A DNA stretch of 64,000 nucleotides from Clostridium porci (lineage in GTDB: Bacteria > Bacillota > Clostridia > Lachnospirales > Lachnospiraceae). Positions 27,896 through 38,016 of this stretch are shown in pieces. The notes beneath the pieces are model-generated. The model was given only the letters and a program-made list of their open reading frames with translations. It did no database searches and had not been told where the DNA came from. Each line of letters begins with the position of its first letter. The first letter of the stretch is position 1. Made by a program: the position numbers and the translations under genes. Where the stretch lies: assembly GCF_009696375.1 (NCBI RefSeq), contig NZ_VUMD01000008.1, positions 62,001 through 126,000 of the forward strand. Reading direction: 5' to 3'.

Positions 27896-28213
27896 ATGTT
27901 TGATTTTTTAAAGGCAGTGAAAGAGACAGCCGCTGCCAGAGCCGTTGGCCTTCAGATGCAGCAGGCTCAAAAACAGGCGGTTCCTGCCAGAGGCATTAAG
28001 GCTTTGACAGCAGCCGGAGCATATCGGATCAAGCCGGAGCAACTGCATCTAAGGCGGGAGATCCATAAGAGCCAACGGGCCATAGATGCAGCCAGAAATC
28101 ACTTTGAGGAGGCTGTGGACCCAACGCTCATTGACTGCTACATTTATGAGCTGAATGCGGCCCAGCTCCGCTATCAGTTTCTGCTTCGGAAATTCAAAAG
28201 CCAGGAGGAATAA
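27896..28213 (+). CDS. DUF2508-like small protein
   Basis: A 105-residue helical protein whose C-terminal part (IDCYIYELNAAQLRYQFLLRKFK) resembles the YaaL/DUF2508 family. The N-terminus FDFLKAVKETAAARAVGLQ looks amphipathic. The ATG follows GGGAGATGAAATT. Function unknown. The GH13 gene follows 49 bp downstream. Confidence 0.65.
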   Translation: MFDFLKAVKETAAARAVGLQMQQAQKQAVPARGIKALTAAGAYRIKPEQLHLRREIHKSQRAIDAARNHFEEAVDPTLIDCYIYELNAAQLRYQFLLRKFKSQEE

Positions 28214-28262
28214 GCCCTCCTGGCAAATACGATACTACATAAAAGATTGGGAGGAAAACAAT

Positions 28263-29612
28263 ATGAGCGCTTGGTATGAGCGGGGAATTTTCTATCATAT
28301 CTATCCCCTTGGAATGACCGGGGCCCCAAAGCACAACAATGCAGCAGAGATAACCAATCGTTTCAAAGAGCTGAGCCTATGGATTCCCCATATAAAGAAG
28401 CTGGGCTGCAATGCTCTTTACATAGGACCTCTCTTTGAATCTACCAGCCACGGCTACGACACTAGAGATTACAAAAGGACAGACCGGCGGCTGGGAGATA
28501 ACGAAAGCCTTAAAGACTTTGTTAAGGAGTGTCATAAAGAAGGCATCAAGGTTGTGGTCGACGGGGTATTCAACCACACCGGGCGTGAATTCTTCGCTTT
28601 CAGGGATCTTCAGGAAAAGCAGGGGAGCTCAGCCTACAAGGACTGGTACAAGGGCGTAAGCTTTGATTGGCAAAGCCCTCTGGGAGATCCCTTCGGCTAT
28701 GATGCCTGGCAGGGGCATTTCGAACTGCCCTGCTTAAACCTTTCAAACCCAGAGGTAAAAGAATACCTGTTTGATGTTATCCGCTTCTGGGCGGAAGAAT
28801 TTCATATTGACGGCATCCGTTTGGATTGCGCCAATGTCCTGGACTTTACCTTCATGAAGGAAATGCGCCGGGTAACAGAAGGCATTAAGCAGGACTTCTG
28901 GCTGATGGGAGAGGTTATCCATGGAGACTACAGCCGTTGGGTCAACAGGGAAATGCTTCATTCAGTTACCAACTACGAACTGCACAAAAGTCTCTATTCC
29001 GGCTTTAATGACCACAACTTTTTTGAAATTGCCCACAATGTACGGCGGCTGGAGGCTATCCACCAGAAGCTTTACACCTTTGTGGACAATCACGACGAGG
29101 ATCGGATTGCCAGTAAGCTAACTAATAAAGAGCATCTATTTCCCGTTTACCTCTGTCTTTTTACATTGCCTGGAATTCCCTCCCTCTACTATGGCGGGGA
29201 ATGGGGAATTGAAGGCCGGAGAACCTGCACCAGCGACGAAGCCCTGCGCCCGGCCATTTCTGTTACTGACGAACCCAGGCTCCACTGCCCTCTGACCGGC
29301 CTGATTGAAAAGCTGGCACATATCCACGCTAAGTACCCGGCATATCAAAATGGCCGTTATCAGGAGCTTCTGCTGACGAACCGGCAGTATGCATTTGCCC
29401 GCCAGGGCGAAGGGCCGCTGATGATCACAGCCGTTAACAATGATGACAGGGAGGCCCATCTTTCCATCCCTGTACCGGTTTTTGGCAGGCAGGCTGTGAA
29501 TCTTATGGCTGAGGCAGAGGAAGCTTCCATTCTCCCAATTACAGACGGGAAGATTCACATGAAACTTAAGGGCAACTGGGGAACCATCCTGGAAATAAAG
29601 GGGGAAAACTGA
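28263..29612 (+). CDS. GH13 alpha-amylase family hydrolase (maltodextrin-acting)
   Basis: About 449 residues with the four GH13 conserved regions: DGVFNHTG, GIRLDCANVL (nucleophile Asp), GEVIH (acid/base Glu) and FVDNHDEDR (transition-state Asp). It lacks a signal peptide, so it acts in the cytoplasm, likely on maltodextrins or glycogen fragments in the neopullulanase/cyclomaltodextrinase group. The start at 28263 follows GGGAGGAAAACAAT. The next gene, glgB, begins one base after its stop. Confidence 0.88.
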   Translation: MSAWYERGIFYHIYPLGMTGAPKHNNAAEITNRFKELSLWIPHIKKLGCNALYIGPLFESTSHGYDTRDYKRTDRRLGDNESLKDFVKECHKEGIKVVVDGVFNHTGREFFAFRDLQEKQGSSAYKDWYKGVSFDWQSPLGDPFGYDAWQGHFELPCLNLSNPEVKEYLFDVIRFWAEEFHIDGIRLDCANVLDFTFMKEMRRVTEGIKQDFWLMGEVIHGDYSRWVNREMLHSVTNYELHKSLYSGFNDHNFFEIAHNVRRLEAIHQKLYTFVDNHDEDRIASKLTNKEHLFPVYLCLFTLPGIPSLYYGGEWGIEGRRTCTSDEALRPAISVTDEPRLHCPLTGLIEKLAHIHAKYPAYQNGRYQELLLTNRQYAFARQGEGPLMITAVNNDDREAHLSIPVPVFGRQAVNLMAEAEEASILPITDGKIHMKLKGNWGTILEIKGEN

Positions 29613-29613
29613 T

Positions 29614-31602
29614 ATGGCTGTAAAGAAACGAAAAACTACCAACGAGGAACCATTATCCAAAACCAGGAAACCAGACGCTCAGACCGGCTCTATTTCCCAG
29701 GAGTTAGGCAAAACGCAGACCACTGGCTTTATCTCCGGCCTGGACTGCTACTTATTCGGCGCAGGCACTCACTATGACATCTACCAGAAGCTGGGAGCCC
29801 ATCCCAAAACCTACCAGGGAAAGGAGGGGATCTACTTTGGTGTCTGGGCTCCTCACGCTAAAGCCGTACATCTGGTAGGCGATTTTAACGGCTGGAATCC
29901 AGAGGCCAATCCTATGAGCAAGCTGCCTGACTCCGGAATCTGGGAATACTTTAACCCTGGTATGAAAACAGGTGAGCTCTATAAATTCGCAATTACGACT
30001 GAGACAGGCAAAATTCTTTACAAAGCGGATCCCTTCGCCTTCAGAGCAGAATACCGTCCGGGAACCGCCTCTGTCACAACTGACATCCGGGGCTTTAGCT
30101 GGACAGACCAGGCCTGGCTGTCAGCCCGCAGGCAGGCCGACCTGAGAAAAATGCCCATAAGCATTTACGAGGTTCACCTGGGTTCCTGGCGGAAACAGGA
30201 CAGAGAGGAAAAAGACGGCTTCTATACATATGGAGAAGCCGCCCATGAGCTGGCGGCTTACGTAAAAGAGATGGGTTACACCCACGTAGAGCTAATGGGC
30301 ATTGCGGAGCATCCTTATGACGGCTCCTGGGGCTATCAGGTGACGGGATATTTCGCTCCCACCTCCCGCTACGGCACACCCAAGGACTTTATGTACTTTG
30401 TAAACTACCTTCACAAGCACGGTATCGGTGTGATTCTGGACTGGGTACCCGCTCATTTTCCAAAGGACGCACATGGTTTGGCCGACTTTGACGGCAGGCC
30501 CTGCTTTGAGTATGAGGATCCCAGAAAAGGCGAGCACCCGGACTGGGGCACCAAGGTTTTCGACTACGGCAAGCATGAGGTGAAGGATTTCTTAATCAGC
30601 AATGCTCTCTACTGGGTGGAGCAATACCACATCGACGGCCTTCGGGTAGATGCCGTGGCATCCATGCTCTATCTGGACTATGGCCGCCAGGAGGGACAAT
30701 GGGTTCCCAACAAGCACGGCGGAAACCAGAATCTGGAAGCCATTGAATTTTTCAAGCACTTAAACAGCGTTGTACAGGGACGCAACCACGGGGTTCTGAT
30801 CATTGCCGAGGAATCCACAGCCTGGCCCAGGGTAACGATGCCGCCTGAGGAGGACGGCCTGGGCTTTACCTTCAAATGGAATATGGGCTGGATGCATGAT
30901 TTTCTGGAGTACATGAAGCTGGATCCCTACTTCCGCAAGTACAACCACAATCGGATGACCTTTGGACTTACCTACTTTACCAGCGAGAACTATATTCTAG
31001 CGCTTTCTCATGATGAGGTGGTTCACCTGAAATGCTCCATGATTAACAAGATGCCCGGACTAGGCCAGGATAAGTTCGCCAACCTGAAGTCTGGCTACAC
31101 CTTTATGATTGGACATCCCGGCAAAAAGCTGCTATTTATGGGGCAGGATTTCGGCCAATACCATGAATGGGATGAGAAGGCTGCCTTAGACTGGTATCTC
31201 ACCAAGGAGCCGGAGCACCAGGAGCTGCAAAGCTATGTTAGAGATCTGCTTCACCTTTATAAGAAATATCCTTCTCTTTACCGTCAGGATACGGACTGGA
31301 ACGGCTTCCAGTGGATGAATGCCAATGATGGGGACAGAAGTATTTTCAGCTTTGTAAGACGCGATGAGACAGGAAGGAAAAATCTTCTCTTTGTTATCAG
31401 CTTCACGCCTGTTGAACGGCCCGATTACCGGGTAGGCGTTCCCAAACGAGGCAGATACACCCTTTTGCTGGACAACCGCAGGGGGGCCTACAAGCTGGCT
31501 GAGGCTCCCATCTACACCTCCTCCAAAGGAGAGTGCGATGGACAGCCCTACGCCTTTGACTATCCCCTTCCTGCCTACGGCGCAGCAATTTTCCGTTTTT
31601 AA
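29614..31602 (+). CDS. glgB: 1,4-alpha-glucan branching enzyme
   Basis: This enzyme makes alpha-1,6 branches in glycogen. It has an N-terminal CBM48 domain (about residues 60-160, FGVWAPHAKAVHLVGDFNGW), then a GH13 core with DWVPAHFP, GLRVDAVASMLYLDY, IIAEESTAWP and ALSHDEVVH. The 662-residue length is normal for a GlgB. The first 40 residues are basic and low complexity. It directly follows the GH13 hydrolase gene, so synthesis and breakdown enzymes share an operon; glgC/glgD sit about 28 kb away. Confidence 0.95.
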   Translation: MAVKKRKTTNEEPLSKTRKPDAQTGSISQELGKTQTTGFISGLDCYLFGAGTHYDIYQKLGAHPKTYQGKEGIYFGVWAPHAKAVHLVGDFNGWNPEANPMSKLPDSGIWEYFNPGMKTGELYKFAITTETGKILYKADPFAFRAEYRPGTASVTTDIRGFSWTDQAWLSARRQADLRKMPISIYEVHLGSWRKQDREEKDGFYTYGEAAHELAAYVKEMGYTHVELMGIAEHPYDGSWGYQVTGYFAPTSRYGTPKDFMYFVNYLHKHGIGVILDWVPAHFPKDAHGLADFDGRPCFEYEDPRKGEHPDWGTKVFDYGKHEVKDFLISNALYWVEQYHIDGLRVDAVASMLYLDYGRQEGQWVPNKHGGNQNLEAIEFFKHLNSVVQGRNHGVLIIAEESTAWPRVTMPPEEDGLGFTFKWNMGWMHDFLEYMKLDPYFRKYNHNRMTFGLTYFTSENYILALSHDEVVHLKCSMINKMPGLGQDKFANLKSGYTFMIGHPGKKLLFMGQDFGQYHEWDEKAALDWYLTKEPEHQELQSYVRDLLHLYKKYPSLYRQDTDWNGFQWMNANDGDRSIFSFVRRDETGRKNLLFVISFTPVERPDYRVGVPKRGRYTLLLDNRRGAYKLAEAPIYTSSKGECDGQPYAFDYPLPAYGAAIFRF

Positions 31603-31766
31603 CAGACAAGCATACATCCCATAGTGAACTGTTGCGGGCCTGAAAGTACGTTAAATATTTATCAATTAAGCTCTGTACTTTTTGCCCTCATTGTAGTAAA
31701 ATAAAATCAGCACGGCAGATAGACCGCCGCAGCATGGTTTATAATGTGTGGAAGGAGAGTATAATT

Positions 31767-32516
31767 ATGGCAAAACAATTAATTTCCAGTACCGCAAAAA
31801 AGTCCGTTTATCGTGACGGAGAAACTGTCATCAAGGAGTTCTGCGAGGGCTTTCCGAAGGCCGAGGTATTTAACGAGGCTCTGTGCAATGCCCGTGTAGA
31901 GACCATCCAGGCTCTGAATGTTCCCAAGGTTCTTGGAGTATCCATGGTGGATGGCAAGTGGTCCCTTATCAAGGAGTACGTAGAAGGCAAAACGCTGGAG
32001 CAGCTTATGGACGAGAACCCAGACAGGCTGGAAGAATACATGGAGCAGATGGTTGATCTGCACATTCAGATTCATTCCCAAGCCTGCCCTCTTCTTAACA
32101 AGCTGAGAGAGAAGACCAGCCGCGCCCTGAAGAACGAAGAACAATTAGACGATAGTCTGCGCTATGAGCTTAGAAGCAGACTAGACGGTATGCCAAGACA
32201 CACCAAGCTATGTCACGGCGATTTCAACCCTTCTAACATTATTGCAGGCGATGACGGCAAGCTTTATGTCATTGACTGGGTACATGCCTCCCAAGGTAAT
32301 GCAAGCGCTGATGTCGCCAGAACCTACCTTCTCTTCAGCTTAAAGGATAAAAAGAGAGCCGAGCTGTATATGGAAATGTTCTGTGACAAGACAAATACAG
32401 ACAAACGCTATGTGCAGGGATGGCTTCCCATCGTGGCAGCCGCCCAGCTGGTTTATAAGCGTCCTGAGGAGAAGGAGCTGTTAGAAAGCTGGATTAATGT
32501 ATTTGAGTACCAATAA
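31767..32516 (+). CDS. APH/choline kinase-type phosphotransferase
   Basis: A small-molecule kinase of the aminoglycoside phosphotransferase fold, 249 residues. The catalytic loop is KLCHGDFNPSNIIA (His-Gly-Asp and Asn), followed by the metal-binding LYVIDWVHAS. The N-terminal lobe has a short beta part. The start at 31767 follows GGAAGGAGAG. The substrate cannot be told from sequence; it need not be an antibiotic. A strong terminator follows. Confidence 0.82.
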   Translation: MAKQLISSTAKKSVYRDGETVIKEFCEGFPKAEVFNEALCNARVETIQALNVPKVLGVSMVDGKWSLIKEYVEGKTLEQLMDENPDRLEEYMEQMVDLHIQIHSQACPLLNKLREKTSRALKNEEQLDDSLRYELRSRLDGMPRHTKLCHGDFNPSNIIAGDDGKLYVIDWVHASQGNASADVARTYLLFSLKDKKRAELYMEMFCDKTNTDKRYVQGWLPIVAAAQLVYKRPEEKELLESWINVFEYQ

Positions 32517-33019
32517 GCATCTGCTTACATAGTATGCAGCCTATGGAAAATCCCCCGGAATCCGGGGGATTTTCTGACGCAGCCGTCTTAGCCGCCTTCT
32601 GCCACTGCTGATGCTGCACTGCTCATGACCAGCATAATAAAGCATATGCTTACTGACAAGCCCAATATTTGCAAGCTAAATTACCTGCCTTTTCCTTTTC
32701 TGAATTGAATATTTATAAAAGCCGCCTTAAACCGGTTTAAAATAATTGGTTTCTTCGTGGAAATCTGATGCTGTTTATTCCCCGATCCATGACTCCTCTG
32801 ATTAACCGGAGCCAATACGCTATAGGCCACATAGTTTCACACTCTAAAAGAATGCTGCAACATAAAATTTAACAAAAATGTTACCTAAAGCTGACGGTCT
32901 ATTTTATACTATAAATAATACACAAAACTGCATAATCTATTTTGTATATATGTTACATTATTAGGCAAAACAGAAATTTCTTCGTGAAATTTTTATCATT
33001 CTATTTTCTCCGATTCTTC
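32517..33019. other. Intergenic region with terminators
   Basis: Contains the kinase terminator at 32547-32573. At its right end a weak hairpin (AAATTTC with GAAATTT near 32972-32990) lies beyond the stop of the minus-strand histidine kinase. No open frame or recognised RNA is seen. Confidence 0.5.
32547..32573 (+). terminator. Rho-independent terminator
   Basis: A perfect 13-bp stem (AAAATCCCCCGGA at 32547-32559 with 32561-32573) with A and T flanks; works mainly for the plus-strand kinase gene and could be bidirectional. Confidence 0.88.
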
Positions 33020-35440
33020 CTATGAGCAGTCCTGAACTGAATCCTGCTTCGTCTCCCCACTGTTCTTTTCCTTACCCGAAGGCAGGGTTATCCCTGGTGA
33101 CTCCAGATCCGGCAGAACCTTATCTACCTTATGCTCAACCCGCTCTATAGGGAAGGATACCATAGCCTTAAACAAATCTCCGTCAATCATAATCTGAAAC
33201 ACTCCTTTTTGAAGCTGAATCAGGCTCTTCGCAATGGAAAGTCCCAGACCACTACCTTCTGTAGTTCTGGACACATCCCCTCTCACGAAACGCTCCGTAA
33301 TCTCATCAGGACTTATATTCAGAGGATTTTCAGATACATTCTTTATAATAAAAATTGCTTTCCCATCCTGCTCCACTACATCTGCATAAACCCGGCTATG
33401 CTCCATGGCATATTTTACCGCATTGGTATAAAGATTTTCCAGTACCCTCCACAGCCGGCGCCCGTCTGCCCGGATGATCAGAATATCATCGGGGACATTG
33501 CATACCAGCTCCAGCTTCCTCATAGCGAATCTCTCCTCAAACTCACCATTGGTCTGCTGAACCAGCTCTACAAGGTCAATATCCGATACCTCCAGCTTCA
33601 TATTGCCGGAGCTGGCCTTGGAAGCCTCCACTAAGTCCTCTGTCAGAGTTTTAAGACGCTGGGACTTTTGATCCAGTACTTCCAGATAAGCCGCAATCTT
33701 TGGGTCCTGGATTCTCTCCCTCTTAAGCAGATCCACATAATTGATAATAGATGTCAGAGGCGTCTTGATATCATGGGATACATTGGTAATCAGATCTGCT
33801 TTAAGCCGCTCGCTCTTAACCTTCTCCTGAAGCGCCCGTTCCAGACCTGTACTGATATTATTAATATGCCGCCCCATATCCTTCTCTTTTCCTGAGAGCA
33901 GCGCGACGCTGATCTGATAGCTGGTATCACCCTTGGCTATATTACTGACGGCCTCATCCAGACGGTCCCTCTGCACAGCTTTTCTAAAGAGCTGGTGGTA
34001 TATCCAGCCATTAAGCCCCACAAATACCGCAATGCATATGTAAAACAGAATCCGATAACTCAGCTTCTCTTCCCGGAAAACATACATAAGCAGGATACCG
34101 CAAATCATGGCTGAACTGATCCCCACAAACATCAGATAGCACAATCCCGTCCTCACCGCATAGGAAGCATGTCCTATATAATCCTTAGAAGCCTCCAGAG
34201 CCAGCCTGACCACACTGGTTTTCCACAGCGTTCTGGCTTTATACCGCCGGATTAAGCTGAAGCTGCAAAATACAATACTGGCATAAAGAATCAGCCTATT
34301 TATCATCTTACTCCAGTAAAGCCACTGACTTTCCTCAAAGAACAGGCTCATAAGCCGGTTTCCCACATACCTGCCCACATAAAGAGCCACTGCTGTCGCT
34401 GCCACCCACAAAGGCAGGAATACCTCTATGTAAATTTCATCCAAAGGAAAGAGCCGTATATCCGTGCTTCCCTCCTGCACATGACCTGACAAAATTACCA
34501 GAAATACCAGAGTAAGCAACGCCCCGGCGCTTCCTGCCGCTGCCCCCGCCATACCTGTTATAAAATTACTTCTGGCCTCTCTGTACTCAGCCGCCTCCAT
34601 GGAATAGGAATCTGTATTGGGGTAGGAGGTATCCACTGCCACTGCAAGATAATACCGATCGTTATCACCGGGGTTCCAAATCTCCAGGTAGGAAGCTACA
34701 TCTACTGGAATCACAGCCAGATTGCTCTCCATTTTGATACTATTGCCAGGCACATAAAGATATTTTCCGGACTGCATAATTTCTTCCTTGGTCTTATCCG
34801 GCACATTCGTATAGATCTTTTCAGTTCCCTGATCGGTTGTATAGACAATTCGGAACTGAAGATTGGTCTGCTTCTCCACATAATTATAATAAATTGAATA
34901 ATATTCCCCCAGATGCTCCAATATATCCAGAGCCAAATCTTCCTTTGTCATACGAACGGGTATACCATCTCCGTTGATAAATTCTGGATTATAGGCCTGG
35001 TAATCAATGGTAAGCTCCTTATCGGAGTCATCATCTTCCTCCATGGATATAGGAGAGCCTGTAAGCATAAAATTGTCATCCAGATAATACCCTCTGGTTT
35101 TGGCATAGCGAACGATCTGATCCAGTGTATAGGTTTGCTTCCGTGCGCCAGGACCATCGGTATAGACCACGATAGGCTTATGCATATCCAGCTTTCCGTT
35201 CGTCTCAAACATATCCCGGTAGCCTACATAGGTAAACAGCTTGCTGATATCATTCTGAAGCTGGGAACAGAAGGAGTCTGAATCTTCATACGCCTCATTA
35301 TAAATCCATTTGATCCCCTTCCCATAATTGGCATTTAAGTACATAGCGCTGATTCCCGCCACTGCTATGAGCACAAACATCACATGCAGCAATGTCAGCA
35401 CCTGCTTTCTGAGCCTGAAGCGGTTTCTGTCCTCTGTCAT
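33020..35440 (-). CDS. Membrane sensor histidine kinase
   Basis: An 806-residue two-component kinase. A first membrane helix (about residues 12-32) is followed by a 260-residue extracytoplasmic sensor region. At least five more hydrophobic segments lie between about residues 290 and 480. The H-box NVSHDIKTPLTSI is near residue 550, the N-box NLYTNAVKYA follows, and the ATP-lid is GSGLGLSIAKSL. The large multi-helix middle is unusual for OmpR-partner kinases. The response regulator gene ends eight bases before its ATG, so they form a pair. Confidence 0.92.
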   Translation of the reverse strand: MTEDRNRFRLRKQVLTLLHVMFVLIAVAGISAMYLNANYGKGIKWIYNEAYEDSDSFCSQLQNDISKLFTYVGYRDMFETNGKLDMHKPIVVYTDGPGARKQTYTLDQIVRYAKTRGYYLDDNFMLTGSPISMEEDDDSDKELTIDYQAYNPEFINGDGIPVRMTKEDLALDILEHLGEYYSIYYNYVEKQTNLQFRIVYTTDQGTEKIYTNVPDKTKEEIMQSGKYLYVPGNSIKMESNLAVIPVDVASYLEIWNPGDNDRYYLAVAVDTSYPNTDSYSMEAAEYREARSNFITGMAGAAAGSAGALLTLVFLVILSGHVQEGSTDIRLFPLDEIYIEVFLPLWVAATAVALYVGRYVGNRLMSLFFEESQWLYWSKMINRLILYASIVFCSFSLIRRYKARTLWKTSVVRLALEASKDYIGHASYAVRTGLCYLMFVGISSAMICGILLMYVFREEKLSYRILFYICIAVFVGLNGWIYHQLFRKAVQRDRLDEAVSNIAKGDTSYQISVALLSGKEKDMGRHINNISTGLERALQEKVKSERLKADLITNVSHDIKTPLTSIINYVDLLKRERIQDPKIAAYLEVLDQKSQRLKTLTEDLVEASKASSGNMKLEVSDIDLVELVQQTNGEFEERFAMRKLELVCNVPDDILIIRADGRRLWRVLENLYTNAVKYAMEHSRVYADVVEQDGKAIFIIKNVSENPLNISPDEITERFVRGDVSRTTEGSGLGLSIAKSLIQLQKGVFQIMIDGDLFKAMVSFPIERVEHKVDKVLPDLESPGITLPSGKEKNSGETKQDSVQDCS

Positions 35441-35448
35441 ACAATCAC

Positions 35449-36144
35449 CTACTGCTTTTCAATCTTATAGCCTACGCCCCACACCACCTTCAGATATTTC
35501 GGCTCTCTGGGATTAATCTCAATTTTCTCCCGAATATGGCGGATATGAACTGCCACGGTATTATCTGCTCCAATAGCCTCTTCATTCCAAATTTGCTCAT
35601 AAATTTCATCTATAGAAAAAACCTTTCCTGCATTCTTCACCAGGAGCAGGAGGATATTATACTCAATGGGAGTTAGCTTGATAAATTCCCCATCTACAGA
35701 AACCTCCTTATTATCATCATTAATCTGGAGACCACCGCACTTGTATACCTGCCCCTCTGCCTGCTGGTTTAAGTTCCCAAGCTGTGTGTAACGGCGAAGC
35801 TGAGACTTTACCCTGGCAACCAGCTCCAGAGGGTTAAAGGGCTTTGTTATATAGTCGTCTGCTCCAATATTAAGGCCCAGGATTTTATCTGCGTCCTCAG
35901 ACTTGGCAGAAAGAATAATAATAGGAATACTGCTGCTCTCTCTCACCTTAAGGGTGGTTCGGATTCCATCCAGCCCTGGCATCATTACATCCACAATCAG
36001 CAAATCCGCCTCATGATCCTCCAGATACTCCAACGCCTCATATCCGTCATAAGCCTTTATCACCTGGAAGCCCTCTCCTGTAAGGTAAATATCAATGGCC
36101 TCTACAATCTGCTTGTCATCATCACACACCAGTATCGTCTGCAT
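35449..36144 (-). CDS. OmpR-family response regulator
   Basis: A 231-residue regulator. The receiver domain has the DDD acidic pocket near the N-terminus, phospho-acceptor Asp in LLIVDVMMPGLDG, a switch Ser and LysPro (ADDYITKPFNPLEL). The C-terminal winged helix ends TVAVHIRHIREKIE...VWGVGYKIEK. The start ATG follows GGAGGGTGCAGGT. It is the upstream partner of the histidine kinase. Its targets are unknown; the neighbouring NlpC/P60 lipoprotein suggests cell wall control (inference). Confidence 0.94.
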   Translation of the reverse strand: MQTILVCDDDKQIVEAIDIYLTGEGFQVIKAYDGYEALEYLEDHEADLLIVDVMMPGLDGIRTTLKVRESSSIPIIILSAKSEDADKILGLNIGADDYITKPFNPLELVARVKSQLRRYTQLGNLNQQAEGQVYKCGGLQINDDNKEVSVDGEFIKLTPIEYNILLLLVKNAGKVFSIDEIYEQIWNEEAIGADNTVAVHIRHIREKIEINPREPKYLKVVWGVGYKIEKQ

Positions 36145-36186
36145 ACCTGCACCCTCCTTCTTACTATCTCACTGTCCATCTTATCT

Positions 36187-37776
36187 TTAGAAAATTCTCC
36201 ACGCACAAATAAAGTTGTTGGCCCACCATTGGCTCAAGCTTCTGTGCACCACACGTCCATTACTAGAGGAGGCATCAATGATGGTGCCGCCTCCAGCGGC
36301 TATCCCCACATGGCCTCTTACTACTACAATATCACCTGCCTGTATATCATTGAAGTTGGTAATCTTCGTATACCTTCCTACATTTCTCCAACCGGCGGAA
36401 GTCAGATAGCTTTGGTTTACCCCCACCTGATTCAGGCACCAGTATACAAAGCCGGAGCAGTCAAATGAATTGGGGCCCTTGGAGCCCCATACATATGGCG
36501 CTCCCACCTTCGAGGAGGCCACAGATATGAGGGCAGATACACCGCTGCCTGCAGGTGCGTTCACTGACGGCGCAGGCTTCTGTGCGGGCTGTGAGGAGCC
36601 GCCTCTTGTGCCGGAACCGCCGCGGTTATTGGAGCCGCCGCCTGTGTTGCTGCTGCCCGGCGCAGGCCGTCTTACATTATCCCCTGTAAGCTTTGCCATC
36701 GTTTGAAGTCCTACAAGCCCATCTGAGCTAAGTCCATTGCGATTCTGGAAATTTTTCACTGCCCGCTCTGTAGCTTCGCCGTAATATCCTGTCACATTAG
36801 AAGATGACAAATAGCCATACTTCTTCAAAAGCTCCTGAACCCTTGTAACAGAATCCCCCCGTTCCCCCAGCATCAGACCGTTGGCTCTTGCCTCGGAACT
36901 ATTCAGCGCCACCCTGGTGGATGGTCCCAGATAACCATCCACAATCAGGTCGTTGCGAGCCTGGAACTGCTTTACAGCTACTGCCGTGTCATCGCCATAG
37001 GCTCCATCGGGAGTGGTCGTCAGATATCCCAGCTCCTTTAGACGCTCCTGACAAGCCAGCACCACATCACTCTTTTCTCCATAAGACAGGAAATTAGCTT
37101 TGATCTCATCACTGTATATAAGGTTAATGGTTTTCTGTCCAACCTTGCCGTCCTGCTCCAGTCCGTTGACCTCCTGAAGCTTTAGCACCGCAGTCTCGGT
37201 GGAGTCCCCAAAGTTGCCTGTAACCAAATCTGCTGAAGCCAGATAGCCCAACTCATATAGCCGCTGCTGAATCCGCTGAATATCGTCACCCTGAGTTCCC
37301 TTGGACACCGCGTAGTATTTTGCGTCCGGAGACATAATAGCATCCCATGTGGTATTTCCCACTATACCATCCATAGGCAGCTCGTTCTGTCTTTGGAAAT
37401 GCTTTACTGCCATCCGGGTCATCTCTCCATAATAGTCCGTAGGCTCATCATTATCCATAAAGCCCAAATCCATCAAGCGCTGCTGCAGTTTCTTTACAAT
37501 CTCATGACGCTCTCCAATACGCAAATATTCCGGCACTGGCTCTACATCTCCCAGATCCACATCTGTAAGATTAGGGAGAACCTGTCCCTCCAGGCCCAAA
37601 GGCGCAATGGTTTCCGGAACCTGCACAACCAGCGCCTCCGAGGCAGTAGAGATTCCCGGTCCCTCTACGGGAACCGCCTGCTCTGCCTGACATCCTGACA
37701 ACATAGCCGTCAAAGCCAACAAGCCCGCCGCCTTTGTATAGACAATATATTTCCTGTATCTTCTATTCCATCTCAT
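36187..37776 (-). CDS. Lipoprotein with four peptidoglycan-binding repeats and NlpC/P60 peptidase
   Basis: A 529-residue cell-wall hydrolase. The N-terminus is a lipoprotein signal (LTAMLSGCQ, lipobox cysteine about residue 29). Four PG_binding_1 repeats follow between about residues 85 and 365. Then comes a Gly/Ser/Pro-rich linker (about 370-405) and a C-terminal C40 NlpC/P60 domain with catalytic Cys in FDCSGFVYW and His in RGHVGIAAGG. It should cleave stem peptides in peptidoglycan outside the membrane. The gene lies 42 bp upstream of the response regulator and could be in the same transcription unit. Confidence 0.92.
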   Translation of the reverse strand: MRWNRRYRKYIVYTKAAGLLALTAMLSGCQAEQAVPVEGPGISTASEALVVQVPETIAPLGLEGQVLPNLTDVDLGDVEPVPEYLRIGERHEIVKKLQQRLMDLGFMDNDEPTDYYGEMTRMAVKHFQRQNELPMDGIVGNTTWDAIMSPDAKYYAVSKGTQGDDIQRIQQRLYELGYLASADLVTGNFGDSTETAVLKLQEVNGLEQDGKVGQKTINLIYSDEIKANFLSYGEKSDVVLACQERLKELGYLTTTPDGAYGDDTAVAVKQFQARNDLIVDGYLGPSTRVALNSSEARANGLMLGERGDSVTRVQELLKKYGYLSSSNVTGYYGEATERAVKNFQNRNGLSSDGLVGLQTMAKLTGDNVRRPAPGSSNTGGGSNNRGGSGTRGGSSQPAQKPAPSVNAPAGSGVSALISVASSKVGAPYVWGSKGPNSFDCSGFVYWCLNQVGVNQSYLTSAGWRNVGRYTKITNFNDIQAGDIVVVRGHVGIAAGGGTIIDASSSNGRVVHRSLSQWWANNFICAWRIF

Positions 37777-37828
37777 GATGCAATGTATCCTTCCTAACCT
37801 TTTCCTTCGTTCACCGTCAAAAAACTAA

Positions 37829-37864
37829 GTCAAATACTCCGCAGCAAGCTGTGGGGCATTTGAC
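37829..37864. repeat. REP-like hairpin
   Basis: GTCAAAT (37829-37835) pairs with ATTTGAC (37858-37864), and inside it CAGC (37842-37845) with GCTG (37848-37851). There is no T run on either side, so it is not a plain terminator. Shape and composition recall dispersed intergenic hairpins of Lachnospiraceae; only this copy lies in the window. Confidence 0.5.
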
Positions 37865-38016
37865 CCTTGGGGCAGTTGCCAATTAGACATGCGGACAAAG
37901 CCTTGACTCCTTGCTCGCAATAATCAAATTTATTCTAACATATTTCCTAAGGAATGGCGATATGTAAATTAAGGTTTTAAGAAAATTGAAAGCTGTATAA
38001 AAAAAATATTTTTTAT

